Shown here: positions 34,607-46,999 of the stretch, piece after piece | Layout: each line of letters opens with the position of its first letter | How positions within the stretch are numbered: the first letter of the stretch is position 1 | Source: Escarpia spicata | Lineage: Eukaryota; Annelida; Polychaeta; Sabellida; Siboglinidae | DNA length: 64,000 nt | Assembly (NCBI GenBank): GCA_963995525.1 | Contig: OZ023206.1 | Coordinates: 74,120,506-74,184,505 of the forward strand | Direction: 5' to 3' | The notes under the pieces: model-generated | Database searches by the model: none | What the model saw: only the letters and a program-made list of their open reading frames with translations | What the model was told of the DNA's origin: nothing | Translations under genes and position numbers: made by a program

Positions 34607-34885
34607 TTAACTTTGTAAAATGTGTTTGTTGAAGTGACAACAAACGTAGAGAGCCAGGAACAAATTCGACGATCCAAAAGAAACGTCAAGCAATATGCTT
34701 CTGCATATCTCGAAATAATTGCAACGAGTCTTAAAGTCAAGAAAAGGTGCAACACGAATTGAATGTAAATCCGATGGAAGATTTGTTGAAGCATCTACGC
34801 ATGGTCCTGCTGCTGGAGGGATCGCCTCCATTACTGCAACCAGTTGCGCTTCCATCATCTGGCCGTCTTCTTCCGCTACGATCAA
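34607..34885 (-). pseudogene. open stretch at the start of block D, unrecognised
   Basis: The minus strand is open for 92 codons from ATG 34885: EEDGQMMEAQLVAVMEAIPP, then CVDAST and FLDFKTRCNYFEICRSILL. In copy 1 (about 10570-10380) the same wording is still legible (EEDGQMMEAQLVAVM) but with stops. Only the part inside block D is shared; the last ~25 codons are local. No family recognised. Confidence 0.3.
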
Positions 34886-34964
34886 TAAATAATTTACTAT
34901 AGCAAAAACGACACAATTGTTGATTTTGTGTTAGTGGTCATTGAGAGTATTAATATACTGTCAT

Positions 34965-35320
34965 ACGTGCACTGCGATGTGTTGTCACCAATTGACAATA
35001 GTAATATATTGTTATTATCTACTATGTTTTGTCACCAACTGAGAGTGATAACTTATTGCAATAATGTCAAATGTCCACTGCAATGTGTTGTCACCAAATA
35101 GCAGTGATAATGTACTGGTATATGTCCACTGCAATGTGTTGTTACCAAATAGCAGTGATAATGTACTGTTATACGTCCACTGCAATTTGTTGTCACCAAC
35201 TGATAGTGATTATGTATTGTCACACGTGCAAAAATTAATTCTTTATTGCCATTTATCTACTAATATTTTTTGTCACAAAACGGACAGTGATAATTTAATG
35301 TGAAATGCTTACAGCAATGT
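34965..35320. repeat. 51-bp minisatellite, copy 2
   Basis: Same unit as at 10640-11060 (TCCACTGCAATGTGTTGTCACC, CAGTGATAATGTACTG... in shorter words), with about six copies, so the arrays have changed length since the block duplicated. Confidence 0.8.
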
Positions 35321-36140
35321 GCTGCCACCAATTTCTACCCCGGGTAAGAATGAATAAGGATTTCGTCATATTATACATTAGACAAAACAATGAAAGCCTT
35401 AGATACAAATTAGCAGTGGAGGGATGATTTACTTGTATATTTATGAATTAATGCAAGCCTTGTTTTGTTGACATATATTAAACCATATAACAACATATTA
35501 AACATTAAACAATATATAATAGAATATAATAATATAATGTACACAACAATTATAAATATACCGTATATCAATGGAACAGAATGAGATATCATCACATAAT
35601 ATATCAATAACTTCACTTACATGATGTCATATGAAAATGAAACATGTTATATACTTGTGGGTACCACAGCCTCCTTTTCTATTATATGACAGTTAAAAAA
35701 GAAAAAGGTTTTTTGTCAATAAATCTCGATCCCAAACTTGTCATGCAGTGTACTGCTTGATTATTTAAAGTCATGCTTTAGGTGTCATTACCATTCAAGG
35801 TGTAGGGCTGTATTAATTACATAAAACAACCACCATTATTGTAAAGATGTTGTGGCCATCATCCAAAACACATACTAGTAAATAATAAGGGCATCAGTAT
35901 ATTAAAAAAACAACCAATATATATTTTTACTTGGCCTCAAATGATCATAACTCTTGTACAACAGTTTATAATTGTACGTTTTCTATATCGTTCCATTCTC
36001 ATTTACGATTATGTTTTTTTATACATGATGCGTACTAGTAAATGTACATGTTGAATAAATCGTGTAGTTGTTGAAGCCATTACGTAAACCCGTGTCTGAC
36101 TCTGTACACACTACACTGTAGCCAGACTGTACGCCTAGTC

Positions 36141-36929
36141 CAGTGGTTTTCAAACTTATTTGAGTCATTATTGTTGCAGAGTCATGTTATAAATTCACCA
36201 TACCACCTGAATGTTGCTTGACTCGCAGAAACCCTGTCTGAGAAGTGTCATTGTTTTCAGGTGTAGATGTCAGCGGGATATTGAATGGGCCACTTAGTAC
36301 TAGCCTATATGTTTGACCCAGTGTTTCACACAATTATCTTACAAACTCTGAGTTCTAATATTGTTTCCAACATGACAAAGATACCAAAATAAATCTTGCG
36401 CCTCCAATTTTACGAGTTATGGTTTTGACTTTTTCAAAAAAGAAACCTATTATCAAGAATTTCCACTGAAGTTCCAAGATTTGAGCAGTCGAAAATATCA
36501 ATCAGGCAGGTCAGTTGTAATTCTCAACCATGTTCTGGCCAAGTTAAGAGAAGTTAAATTTTGGTGTGATACTGGTAAAAGCTAGATTTCCTCTCTGATG
36601 GTGGCAACGTTGTCAGCTAATCGACTTGTGTGTAGAATAGAAATATATCATGAACAGAGATCGTGTCCATTCACAAGTTCTTAAAACGGTGCAAAATCAG
36701 GGCATTTGTTTCCAGGGCATATCTTGTTTACAAACTCCCACCTTTCAGCTTCAAGATAATATCCTTTGCAGTATAAATGTCAGTTTGTCAACACTTCTCC
36801 AAAATATGGTTGATCATGTCTTAGGCAAAAAGTACTGATCCCCAATTACACAATGACAATGCCATCAGAAGAAACTTTTGAAATTGCCAAACGATCCCTG
36901 GCCTAGGGAGCTGTGACCCTCTGTTTGAG
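36141..36929. mobile_element. hAT element, copy 2, right end lost
   Basis: Left end CAGTGGTTTTCAAAC preceded by GCCTAGTC. It follows copy 1 to CCCTCTGTTTGAG and then breaks off 12 bases short of the expected terminus where family 2 LINE sequence starts. Confidence 0.75.
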
Positions 36930-39900
36930 GCGTGACGGCAACAACAGGACCACTGCACAGCCATTCTTCACAGCATGTTCGCGGACTATCGAACTGACAT
37001 ACTGCGGATTGGATGCGCGATAGTGACCAGAATTCACCTTACACTAGACGCTTGTGTGGTACAACTTGGACCACTTGGACGCTTGAACAATGGTCGGACT
37101 TGCAAGGGCCGTAGGGCAGGGATATCAAAGCAAATACCAATTACTGTGCTAATTATTCACCGCCTCCCTCCATCGTTTACCGCGAGACGTAACATCTGCA
37201 TGCAGAATCTGATTCGACTTACGTTTGACAGCCCAGCTACTGCTACGATTGGGCTGTTGAACGTATGGTCTCTTCGTAATAAATTATACTTTGTCACAGA
37301 CTACAATTATGTGAAAATGTCATCGACATTCTGTGCCTGACAGAGACGTGGTTGTACAGTAATAATGAGATTGTCACTTCTACGATGGTCCCTCACGGTT
37401 ACAATTTTGAAAATCTCCCGCAGAGCAATCGACGGGGTGGGGGAGTTGGGGTATTTTAAGACGTCCTTCCACCTTTCCCAATCCAGACCATGGCCCGCGG
37501 AATCTTTCGAATGCCTTGAAGTGATGTTACGCGGGTCGAGAGTTATGGCAATGGCACGCGACTTTGTAATTTAACGACCACCATCGTCTGGTCGCAAGTC
37601 GAAGTCCTTTCGCCAATTCCTCGTAGAATTCGGCGAATGTCTTAAATGCGCTTCGTAATACCGGTATCGTCATACCCGATGACTTCAATGTTTGCTATGG
37701 AAATGATGACGACAAAGATGCACGTGGCTTAATTGAACGATGTAAACCTAGACAACATGTTATATCAGTAACACACTGCCTGGGTAACATTCTCGACCTC
37801 GTTATCACCCCGGTGAGTAGCTCTATTGTGACTGACGTGTCGGTGGAGTCCTTGCTCACAGACCACCACATCATCATGTGAACGTTGGTTTCATCTAAGC
37901 CACGACCAGAGCTTAAGGAAGTGAATTATCGTAGATACGCTGTAATCAACATACAGCAGTTTCAATGCGACTTACGCGCTTTCCCACAGATTAAAAACTC
38001 CGCCGACAACAATGAGAGTATGTTTAAACAATATAATGATTAACTTCGAACGGTAATTGACATACATGCACCAGTCATCCAACGATTAATAAACGTGCGT
38101 CGTACTGACAACTTACAGCTGATGAGACAGCAAGCGCGACGAGCAGAGCGCAAGTGGCAAGCTGTCATCGTGAAATTTACACTGACTAGCGTGAAGCATT
38201 TAAGCAGAGCATCGCCACAACCAAATCTGCATATTACGGAGCTGAAATCGAAGCTACATCTCACGATACCAAAGCAATGTATCGCATCACGAACAATTTG
38301 ATGGGTCGTACAAGTATGCTTGTGCTCCCCGAATGTGACGACGACCGGATGCGCTAGCTGAGCGATTGGTCTCTTATTTCACAGATAAGATCGCTGTTAT
38401 CAGTACACGGCTGGTGACTGCACGCTCGCAATGACAACTGCCCGCATTCCTACACGACATCGAATGCCGTATTGAAGAACCATTGTGCGACGTTCAACTT
38501 GCTACAGTCACCGCCATCTACGGTCTGGTTGAGAAGACATCTAGCAAATCTTCTTCCAGCATTGACGTCATTCCTGGAAGCATGCTTAAATCTAACATTG
38601 ACATTATTGGACCAATGCTAACCAGCATTGTTAACATGTCCATCGTGTCGGTAGTATGACCTGTCGCCATGAAACATGCCGTAGTAACACCGCTGTTAAA
38701 GAGGAATGGTCTTGATCCAGAACTGTTATCGAATTATCGTCCAATATCAAATCTGTGTTTCGTATCGAAATTCGCCGTGAGATGCATTGCTATCTAAATA
38801 CGACAGCTCATAGATGCGAACGGCATCTTCGATATTTTCCAAAGTGCGTACCGTCCAATGCACAGCTGTTAAACAGGCCTAGTACGCAAACACGACGACA
38901 TCTGGATAACAAGAAGCGTTTGATACTAGGGCTACTAAATCACAGTGCCGCTTTTGATACTGTCGACCACCATTTGCAGTTCAAACAACTGCAGAGAATT
39001 GGCGAACACAGGCAGTTAAAGTTGGCAACATCATTTCAAGAAGTGTCGACCTAACATGTGGTGTGCCTCAGGGTAGCGTGCTCGGACCTCTTCTGTTCAC
39101 GATCTCCTGCCTTGGATTCAATCATGTTTTTGAACAACATCAACTGCGCTATCATATGTACGCTTATGATACGCAATTATATGTGAACTTTCCCCGTGAC
39201 CAGCCATTTACAATGGCCACCGACCGAATATCTCGTTGCACCACCGATGTGAAAGCGTGGATGTCTTACCATAATATCCTGCTTAACGAGAACACAGCTG
39301 AAATGATCGTCATGTATTCAGTGAACAGCCGGAAACTCGTTCAACCGCCTGTTGACCAAGTCATTGATGTATGTGGCTGTTCTGTTTCGCCGAAGCCGGT
39401 TGTCCGCGACATCGGCATTCTACTCAACAACACTATGTCGATGACGAATCAAGTGCATCGTGTTCGTCAGGTGGCATATTGTCACCTCCAAAGCATCGCG
39501 TTAATTAGGAAATGTCTTATAGTGAATGTCTGCACAACGATTGTCAACGCTTTGGAAATGTCACGCAGTGTTATATGGTCTGCCGGAGACGCACTTGCGA
39601 TAGTTGCAGATGTTACGGAATTCCGCAGGACGTCTCAATACCGCGACAAGGAGACGAGAACACATAACACCTGTTCTGTACCGTCTACACTAGTTGGCTA
39701 TACGCCAGAGGATCGAATTCAAGATGTTACTGCTGGTATATCGTGCAGTGCTCCATCTCGGCCCTGCGTACATTTCATCGCTCGTTTCATCCTACACGCC
39801 GACCAGATCACTTAGATCGGGAGAACAAGGTCTGCTGACTGTTCCAAGATATCACCGTGAAAATTATGGCCGTATTTCCTTCTCGGGGGCTAGCCAGATC

Positions 39901-40405
39901 CTGTGGAATGCCCTGCCTCATGCAGTCAGGCATGCAAACTGCGTTGCCACTTTCAAATCACTCTTAACGACATATTTATTTCGACAGGCCTTCAAAGAAC
40001 TTTGTAACCCGCAAGTGACATTTATGCAATGTTGACATTCGGTTAGGTACTTAGGATGCAGTTATTTATTACTATTATTTTTTAATTAGCCTATTATATG
40101 TATTTATTGTATACATTTTAAGCACCTTATTTATTTTAGGTATTTAAACGGCTAATGCATTTAATTTATATATGTATATGCATTTGTAAATATATATATT
40201 TATTTATTTTTATTCAGGTTTATTTAACTGACATTTCATGTAATTTTTATATGCTACTTTTAAATCATTTTATTTTACCTTTGTATTTAATATGTTTTAG
40301 GTCATTTAATGTATTTTTATTTACACTCTACGATTGTCAGCGCCATTGAGCAGATTTGTTATCCGGACACACGGCGCTCTATAAAAGCTTTATAATAATA
40401 ATGAT
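36930..40405 (+). mobile_element. LINE, family 2, copy 2
   Basis: Plus-strand element: endonuclease start near 37240 (LLNVWSLRNKLYFVTDY), ORF2 remains to 40035, 3' UTR, and a TTATAATAATAATG tail at 40390-40405. It begins exactly where the hAT copy is broken, so it inserted into, or recombined at, the hAT end. Confidence 0.75.
37235..40035 (+). pseudogene. LINE ORF2 copy 2, catalytic motif mutated
   Basis: Reverse transcriptase blocks are scattered over frames: PQGSVLGPLLF at 39063, then MYAYDTQLYV at about 39155, where the second-last catalytic YADD reads YAYD, an Asp-to-Tyr change that abolishes catalysis in this enzyme family. RQVAYCHLQSIALIRKC and the C-terminal MLLLVYRAVLHLGPAYI, RSLRSGEQGLLTVPR and SQILWNALPHAVR (39694-40035) follow. 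Many stops lie between 37340 and 39060. Confidence 0.75.
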
Positions 40406-42420
40406 ATAGACAACTTTACGACCAGCTACCTTTTAATAGGGTCGATCGGGTTGCCGAAAACACAACTTTATTCTGGTGGGCCTATGCATGATCAATTACC
40501 CTGTTTGACAACATTGTCCAGGAACATATCCAAAGAAGCATTTTTATTTTAAAAATCACAGACCCGAATACTGTTTTCTACATGTGTCGCATTTCAATCA
40601 GTTCACATCGTTACAAGTATCCACAAACAACAACCATATTTAACATACTACTGTTTCCGATCTGATGTCCACACTTATCACATCTTAAAAGTGTTGTGCG
40701 AATGTCAACACGTTTCTTTCCTGAACCATTCTCTAAAAATGACTGAGCACCCACATATGTTTTATCTCAATCGTGTGTTAACATTGCCAGTGCACATGTC
40801 TGACTTAAAATTGCCACTTGTGAACAGGAAGCCACACGCATCACCTCGGCTCATCTTCATTATGAGCACAGCCACGTGATTTCAAATTGATACAATATGC
40901 TAATTGTGCCCCGCAGATATCACATTTGTTTCTCCACGGTGTGGATACGGAAGTGCTTCTTGAGAATTCCACTTGCGGAGAACTGAGCACCACATATATG
41001 ACATATGTAGGGTTTCTCCCCCGTATGGATACGGACATTCATCTTCAGATTTCCACTTTCTGAGAATCGTGCACCGCAAGTATCACCTTTTTATAAGGTT
41101 TCTCCCAAGTGTGGATACTGACATGCGTCTTCAAATGACCACGTTTTGAGAACTGTGCACCACACGTATCACACGTGTAAGGTTTCACCCCGGTGTGTGT
41201 GCGGACATGCGTCTTCAGATTTCCACTTGCAAATAATTGTGTACCACAGGTGTCACATCTATAGGGTTTTTCTCTGTATGTATTCCGACATGTTTATTTA
41301 AATTACCACTTTCTGGGAACTGTGCACCACAGGTATCACATTTGTAGGGTTCCTCCCCGGTGTGGACACGTACATGCATCTTCAAACAACCCTTCTGAAA
41401 GCCTTGCACCAAACGTATCACATTTGTAAGGTTTCTCCCCGGTGTGGATACCGACATGCGTCTGCAGATTTCCACTTTGTGAGAATTGTGCACCACTGGT
41501 ATAGCATTTGAAGGTTTTTTTCCCAGTGTGTATACGGACATGCGTTTTCAGATTTTGACTTTTTGAGAAATGTGCACCACATGTGTCACATTTGAATCGT
41601 TTCTCTACACTACCAGTGTGCTCACTCACAGACATAACTAAACTATATTTGTTTTGAAACTTTTTATAAACACATTACTTTGAACTGTGCTGTAGTCCTC
41701 AATGCACTTTTTGATACAAGCACATATACGTGTTATCACTAGTGTACATCACGTCTGAAATTCTCACCATTCATAGTGTCAACCAAGGTGGAACAATATA
41801 GTTTTAAAACAACATTGTTAAAACATGTTTTACTATTGTTACATTAAAAAATATGTCTCAATGTGCAACTTTAAACCGTTCCTCGGAAAACAATGTCTTC
41901 CACGTGTGTTAGAGTTTTCTGAACTGTCTGAGAAAGCAAACGAACCTTTACATTTGTTGCACAACTGTCACACTTGAATGTTTCCCCGTCACAGGGAGTT
42001 GGTGTCTGCATAAACGCTAAATATTGCGACATGAATCATTCAGTCACATGTTTTCTCTTCTTTGTGTTGACACTTTGTGACGTGCCTCGATGTCCTATGT
42101 CGTGTTGTTGCAAACGACGTGACAGTTGTTGGTGTCAACACCCGCGAGTTTTTGTAGCTTTGTTATTTTATTGTTGACAGTTCTGTCAAAAACATTTGAT
42201 AGTCCTGAAACAAAATAAAAGTAAGTAACACCATCAGACGTCCTTTGAAACATTCTAAGCATAAACAATAGAGTGTAAAGAACAGTGTGGATGACTGGGG
42301 AAATGTATTTTGAAGAAACAGGTGTAATCGTACTAAAACAATACAATATGTTTACAATCTAGTGCACAACGTGATAAACATAAAGCTTGTGGTAACAAAC
42401 AAAAGAACGTGTAATGTAAC
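40406..42420. repeat. zinc-finger duplication unit, copy C
   Basis: Aligns with 15425-18120 (copy A): ACAACTTTACGACCAGCTACC, CATATCCAAAGAAGCATTTTTAT, finger region, GTGACAGTTGTTG and AAGAACAGTGTGGA. It is the most diverged copy and ends at about 42420. Confidence 0.8.
40841..41635 (-). pseudogene. C2H2 zinc-finger pseudogene, copy C
   Basis: Opens with ATG at 41635 (MSVSEHTGSVEKRFKCDTC), corresponding to the leader of copy A. The first finger is intact, the second has lost a Cys (FKCYTSGAQF), the third has CDTF, and a frameshift near 41400 moves the next fingers (KMHVRVHTGEEPYKCDTC, NLNKHVGIHT) to another frame. Further shifts scatter the remaining fingers, ending [15 protein letters not shown] at 40841. 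About nine finger traces are visible at 84-bp spacing. Confidence 0.8.
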
Positions 42421-42429
42421 ATTTTCCAT

Positions 42430-43170
42430 GTGAAATATATCGCAAGATGTTTACGTATGACGTGTGCATTTACGCGGGAAGACCGTGTGTAGATATATTG
42501 TTTAGTTTTTGTATAATATCTCCGTTTTTGAACTATTCACAATTGCCCTCTCGGTGTGTGTCATAAGAGAACGGCATCTAGATCTGGCAAGCAAAATTAA
42601 ACTTTTTCCCTAAATCGTCAGAAAGGGTATTCGGCGTGTCTGACCGATCCTAACATGAAACAGTTGCGAGTAATTACACGTTTCAGTCTTGTGAATAAAA
42701 TATTATCCGAAAAGTCATTGATTTGCGTCATATGTCATTAGCAACACACTTGTGTCATCATATTGTCATTGGCGTCACGTTGGCCTACAAATACAATGAC
42801 TGAAAATATGTTTAATTAGGCAAAATAGTGTTGTATGCCTACAATTTGATCAAAAGTCTGAAGAAAAAAACAGTGTTCACAAAGATTGAATTGCATGAAC
42901 TATATGATAAAAGATAAGCACGTGACGCTGATGACACTAGCGAGTATAGTGTACATGTCTCAACTGTTTATTCTCCCTTCATCCCAATTTGTAGGATAAG
43001 GCGTGGACATGGACAATTTTATGAACGGTACTACGGATATTATGCAATAATATACAGGCAACACTTATTAAATTGTTTAACTTTTTAGGAAACCAGCAAA
43101 CTTTATTTTGTAGTTGTCAAATTACAAATATTCACTCATACACGAAATCAAGTGACACAGACAGTGGCGA
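42430..43170. other. no gene seen
   Basis: Unique-looking AT-rich sequence between the finger unit and the inverted-repeat structure; stops in all frames and no recognisable element. Confidence 0.4.
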
Positions 43171-43679
43171 TTGTATTTAGACATAGTCATAATTTTGGGC
43201 ACAGAACAGTGAAGTAATAAGTAATCCGTAGCTTGCTGTATAATAACTAATCCGTAGCTTGCTGTATATTTGATTGCACAACCCATACAGTGCCATTGCA
43301 TTTAGAGACCTCCCAGTAAAAGCATTTATTGGCCTAAAGGTGATGGTAATTATGCAACGATATAGGCTGCTTTTATTGATTTGTAGAATGTTATACTAGT
43401 ATAAATTATAGCAGGAATGTATAACTTGTGTCATTTGATATTTGCTAGTTTGAATGCATAACGATCAATATAAGAAAATATTTAGACACTGCCATTCTTG
43501 TTTGTATTTAAACTTCTGTGAAATGAAATTGGTTGAATGAAAACAACTAATGTGCTTACTAAGAGTTTGTTAAATAAACTCTCACAATTAATGTAATTAT
43601 ATCAAAATTATTGATCAGTGATCGTACAATTATTATTTTTGTCCTCCCATAAAAACATATCGAGAAGACAGAAGTTTTG

Positions 43680-44335
43680 GCGATAGGTGTACTTGAGTCT
43701 CTCTGAAGAAAGGAAATGAGCTAAATCAGCATTAAACACATACGTTTCTGCTAAAGAACCCTTCCTCTGTTGATTTCTAGAAGAAAATTGTTTACAAACA
43801 TTATAAGTCATAAACATTTTATTTTTTGGAAAACTGTGAACAGAATTCCAACCCCTTGTGTCGCGTCTGTCACGCACTATGTTCCAAAAGAGAAAGAAGG
43901 AAAACTAAATATGCCATGTACAGTGCTTGGCCTATTTGTAATTCACAAATTCAAACATTTTAATCAGTGAATTGCAGTTAACAAACTAATTAATCAATTC
44001 CGACCCTCAATACGTCGCTTCTATCACCATGTGAATGGCGGAAATTATCTTTGTTACCATGGAAATGGGGGTCTAAGACTGGGTGAAAAAAAATACTGTA
44101 TATTTTTACTCACTAAGATCCAAATAATTCTTTGGACAAACAAAATTGCACTATTTGCATGAATTAAAGATAGTCCCACAGACGCGAAAGATAATTGCGA
44201 ATGATCTAGTTGATCATTCTAAATAATAAACACCAGGTAATAAGTAATATTCTACTTATCACTTTGGTACACTTTCAACCCTATATTACAATATCATATA
44301 AGGAAAAAATTAGTTTAGGAAAGAAATGTTTCACT
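43680..44335. repeat. unit U, copy 1 (in the left arm)
   Basis: Starts at GTACTTGAGTCTCTCTGAA and runs through CAGTGCTTGGCC, GAATGGCGGA, TTACCATGGAAATGGG and AATAAACACCAGGTAATA. Related copies: 48425-49035 and a partial one at 49630-49860 in the same direction, and 51340-50690 inverted. Confidence 0.75.
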
Positions 44336-44669
44336 CCCAATTTTTACAGAGTGTTCTATTTTTCGTGTATCAAGGTGTCGAAAACATTTTCTAAATTTAC
44401 ATTGTTTCTTTTCCCAGGAACCTGTAATCTTAGTACATTATCTGTGAATCTAACAAAATAAGCTGAAATTATATCGTATTTATTAATGTCTACCAGAATA
44501 TTTTATCATCTGCTATTGTCCATTGCATGGTAATGGTAACCTATATGTATATATATATGTACCTGAGATGATCCAACTAAGTGCAACAAGTGTAGCCAAA
44601 GCAATCAACACGCATGTAGTGACGAGAATATCGTCACCGACCCGAGCACTAATGAAGAAACGACGATAA

Positions 44670-45847
44670 ATGGTGGATAATGGCGACCGTAAAAAACAAA
44701 TAGAGTACGCAGAAATATGCAAGACCATCAAAAAGAAAGCGAAGGAGGACATCAGGAAGTACAAACAAGAGATCATACGAGAAACGATTATGTCATCAAA
44801 GAGCCTGAAGAAAGCAAGAAGAACGCAGGCACTAGGACGAGACAGACTGATTACACTTCTAAACAAGCAGGGTAGATAAATACAAGACCAAGATATGATC
44901 ATGGAACGAATAGAGGTATTCTACACCGAACTATATCACAGAGAACAAAGTACCATAATTCACACCGATGCGAAAGAGGTACCAGAGATAACACCATGGG
45001 AAGTGGAAGCTGCGCGAAGAGATATGAAGAATGGGAAGACATCAGGCAACGACCATGTAAACATTGAAACATTAAAAGCAGGAGAAGATATACTCTCGAA
45101 GACACTGGCTAAGCTGTATACTAAATGCTTAACAGAATGACGAATATCCACCGCTTGGAAGAACGCAAAGATGATGATAATCTTCAAGAAGGGAAATAAG
45201 AAAGACTTGAAGAACTACAGACCGATATGTCTGTTATCAAACATCTACAAATTACTCACAAAGATATTAACGAACAGACTAGAGAAGACACTGGACGAAA
45301 ACCAACCACGAGAGCAAGCAGGATTCAGAAGCAGGTACTCAACGACATACCACATACACGTCGTAAACCAACTGAAAGAGAAGTGCCGAGAAGATAATAT
45401 CCCGCTCTGCATCGCTTTCGTCGACTACGAGAAAGCTTTCGACACAGTGCAAACTCAAGCAATACTGACCTCCCTTCAAGAACAGGGGATAGAAGATGTG
45501 TACATCGATCTCCTGAAAGACATCTACACCAACAGCTCGGTGACAGTCCACCTACACAAAAAGAGCAACAAGATCAACATCAGGAGAGGAGTACGACAGG
45601 GTGATACCATATCGCCCAAGCTGTTCACGGCAACACTCGAAAGCATATTCCGAAGACCTGGGAAACCAGAGGCTTGATGATAGACGGAGTATATCTCAGC
45701 CATCTTCGCTTCGCCGACGACATATTCATATGCGCTAATACACCGGAAGAACTATAAAACATGCTGCAGGAGCTAGCTGATCAAAGTGAAAAACAAGGTC
45801 TTAAGATTAACATCTCGAAGAAAAAAGTGATGCTAGAAAATGACACA

Positions 45848-45906
<59 letters not shown>

Positions 45907-45933
45907 TTTCAACGTTCTCTATCTGCGTCGTTT

Positions 45934-45987
<54 letters not shown>

Positions 45988-46549
45988 ACACGACGCAGAT
46001 AGAGAACGTTGAAAGTTACGTCTATCTGGGACAGCGATACAGTATCAGCGACAAAAACCAAGACAAGGATATTCAAAGAAGGATCACAGCCGGCTGGACA
46101 GCATTCGCCAAACACCGCGACATCTTCAAAGGTAACTTTGGAACCTGCTTGAAGAGACAAGTCTTCAACTCATGCATACTTCCAGCGATGACATACGGCG
46201 CGGAAACATGGACACTCACCATCCAGGCAAAGAATAAGCTAGCAGCCCACAAACGAAGATGGAAAGAAGTATGTTAAACATCACATACCGGGAGAGAAAA
46301 ACAAACATCTGGGTAAGGCAGAAGACAAAGGTCATAGATGTGATAGAACAAATCAGAAGACAGAAGTGGACCAGGGCAGGGCACATCAGCAGACTACGAG
46401 ATAACCGATCGACATCGCGTATCACAACCTGGAGACCTTACGAATGGAAACGATCTAGAGGAAGACCGGCGAGACGGTGGAGAGACGAACTAGACGAGTA
46501 CTGGAAGGGCACCATCTTGCAGAGGATAGCGCAAGACAGGCAAATTTGA
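44670..46549 (+). pseudogene. RTE-type reverse transcriptase, broken
   Basis: Reads through IKKKAKEDIRKYKQEI, then a TAG near 44875, then MKNGKTSGNDHVNIETLKAG, LKNYRPICLLSNIYKLLTKI, REQAGFRSRYSTTYHIH, FVDYEKAFDTV and GVRQGDTISPKLF (45171-45677). A frameshift near 45655 puts the catalytic LRFADDIFICAN in the next frame, with a TAA at about 45757. After an AT-rich hairpin insertion the thumb and C-terminal parts follow: YVYLGQRYSI, LPAMTYGAETWTL (to 46277) and WTRAGHISRLRDNR with KRSRGRPARRWRDEL (46259-46549). The motifs and the R-P-x-x-R-W-x-D-E end are those of RTE-type elements. Confidence 0.8.
45905..46016. repeat. AT-loop hairpin inside the RTE frame
   Basis: ACTTTCAACGTTCTCTATCT at 45905 and its inverse AGATAGAGAACGTTGAAAGT ending at 46016 belong to 32-bp arms (45905-45936, 45985-46016) with one mismatch, enclosing a (TA)n run. 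A further (AT)n run lies at 45849-45904. The right arm is the normal RTE coding sequence; the left arm is an inverted extra copy. Confidence 0.9.
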
Positions 46550-46999
46550 AAACGACATGCTGAGGCATTCGCCCAACCACGGGCTACTACGGATGCACAA
46601 TGATGATGATGATATATATGCCATGGAAGACACTGTGCTGTGCAGACATATGTGGATCCACACGTGGCTCCGGAGCCCTATGCATATATGTATACATTTT
46701 ATAACACAATTATATTCTGTTTTTGATATAATATCATAAAGACATCAACATTTGTGTTCTCTGCGCCTTTTAATGTTGTATAAACAACATTATGATAAGT
46801 GTTCCCGACATTTTATAAGAAATCTCTCATGAAAGAAGAGCTTTGATGTTATCAGTTTGAGATTAATAAAGACTGCTTGATGACCTCTACAAAACATTGT
46901 TTGTATTCGCTGCACATCCTACATCATATCAGCATCTATTTCACCTGGTTATACATACAACCATACTGAAATTTAATTTGTATTGAGGATCTAAACAGC

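Larger units (their letters stand above)
34686..36929. repeat. segmental duplication block D, copy 2
   Basis: Collinear with 10373-12684, including a 51-bp minisatellite (34965-35320) with fewer units and a truncated hAT element. The right end is cut at 36929, where a LINE begins. Confidence 0.85.
44569..46612 (+). mobile_element. 5'-truncated RTE-type LINE
   Basis: The insert lies between TATATATGTACCTG and ATATATGCCATGG; the inverted arm has these joined (near 50480-50510), giving an empty site. The element has lost its endonuclease, carries reverse transcriptase, and ends in a short (GAT)n repeat at 46600-46612, as RTE elements do. Confidence 0.8.

Noticed and set aside
43770..43970. 66-codon frame in unit U as a gene
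   Set aside because: The other copies of unit U (48504, 50900) do not preserve the frame or residues.
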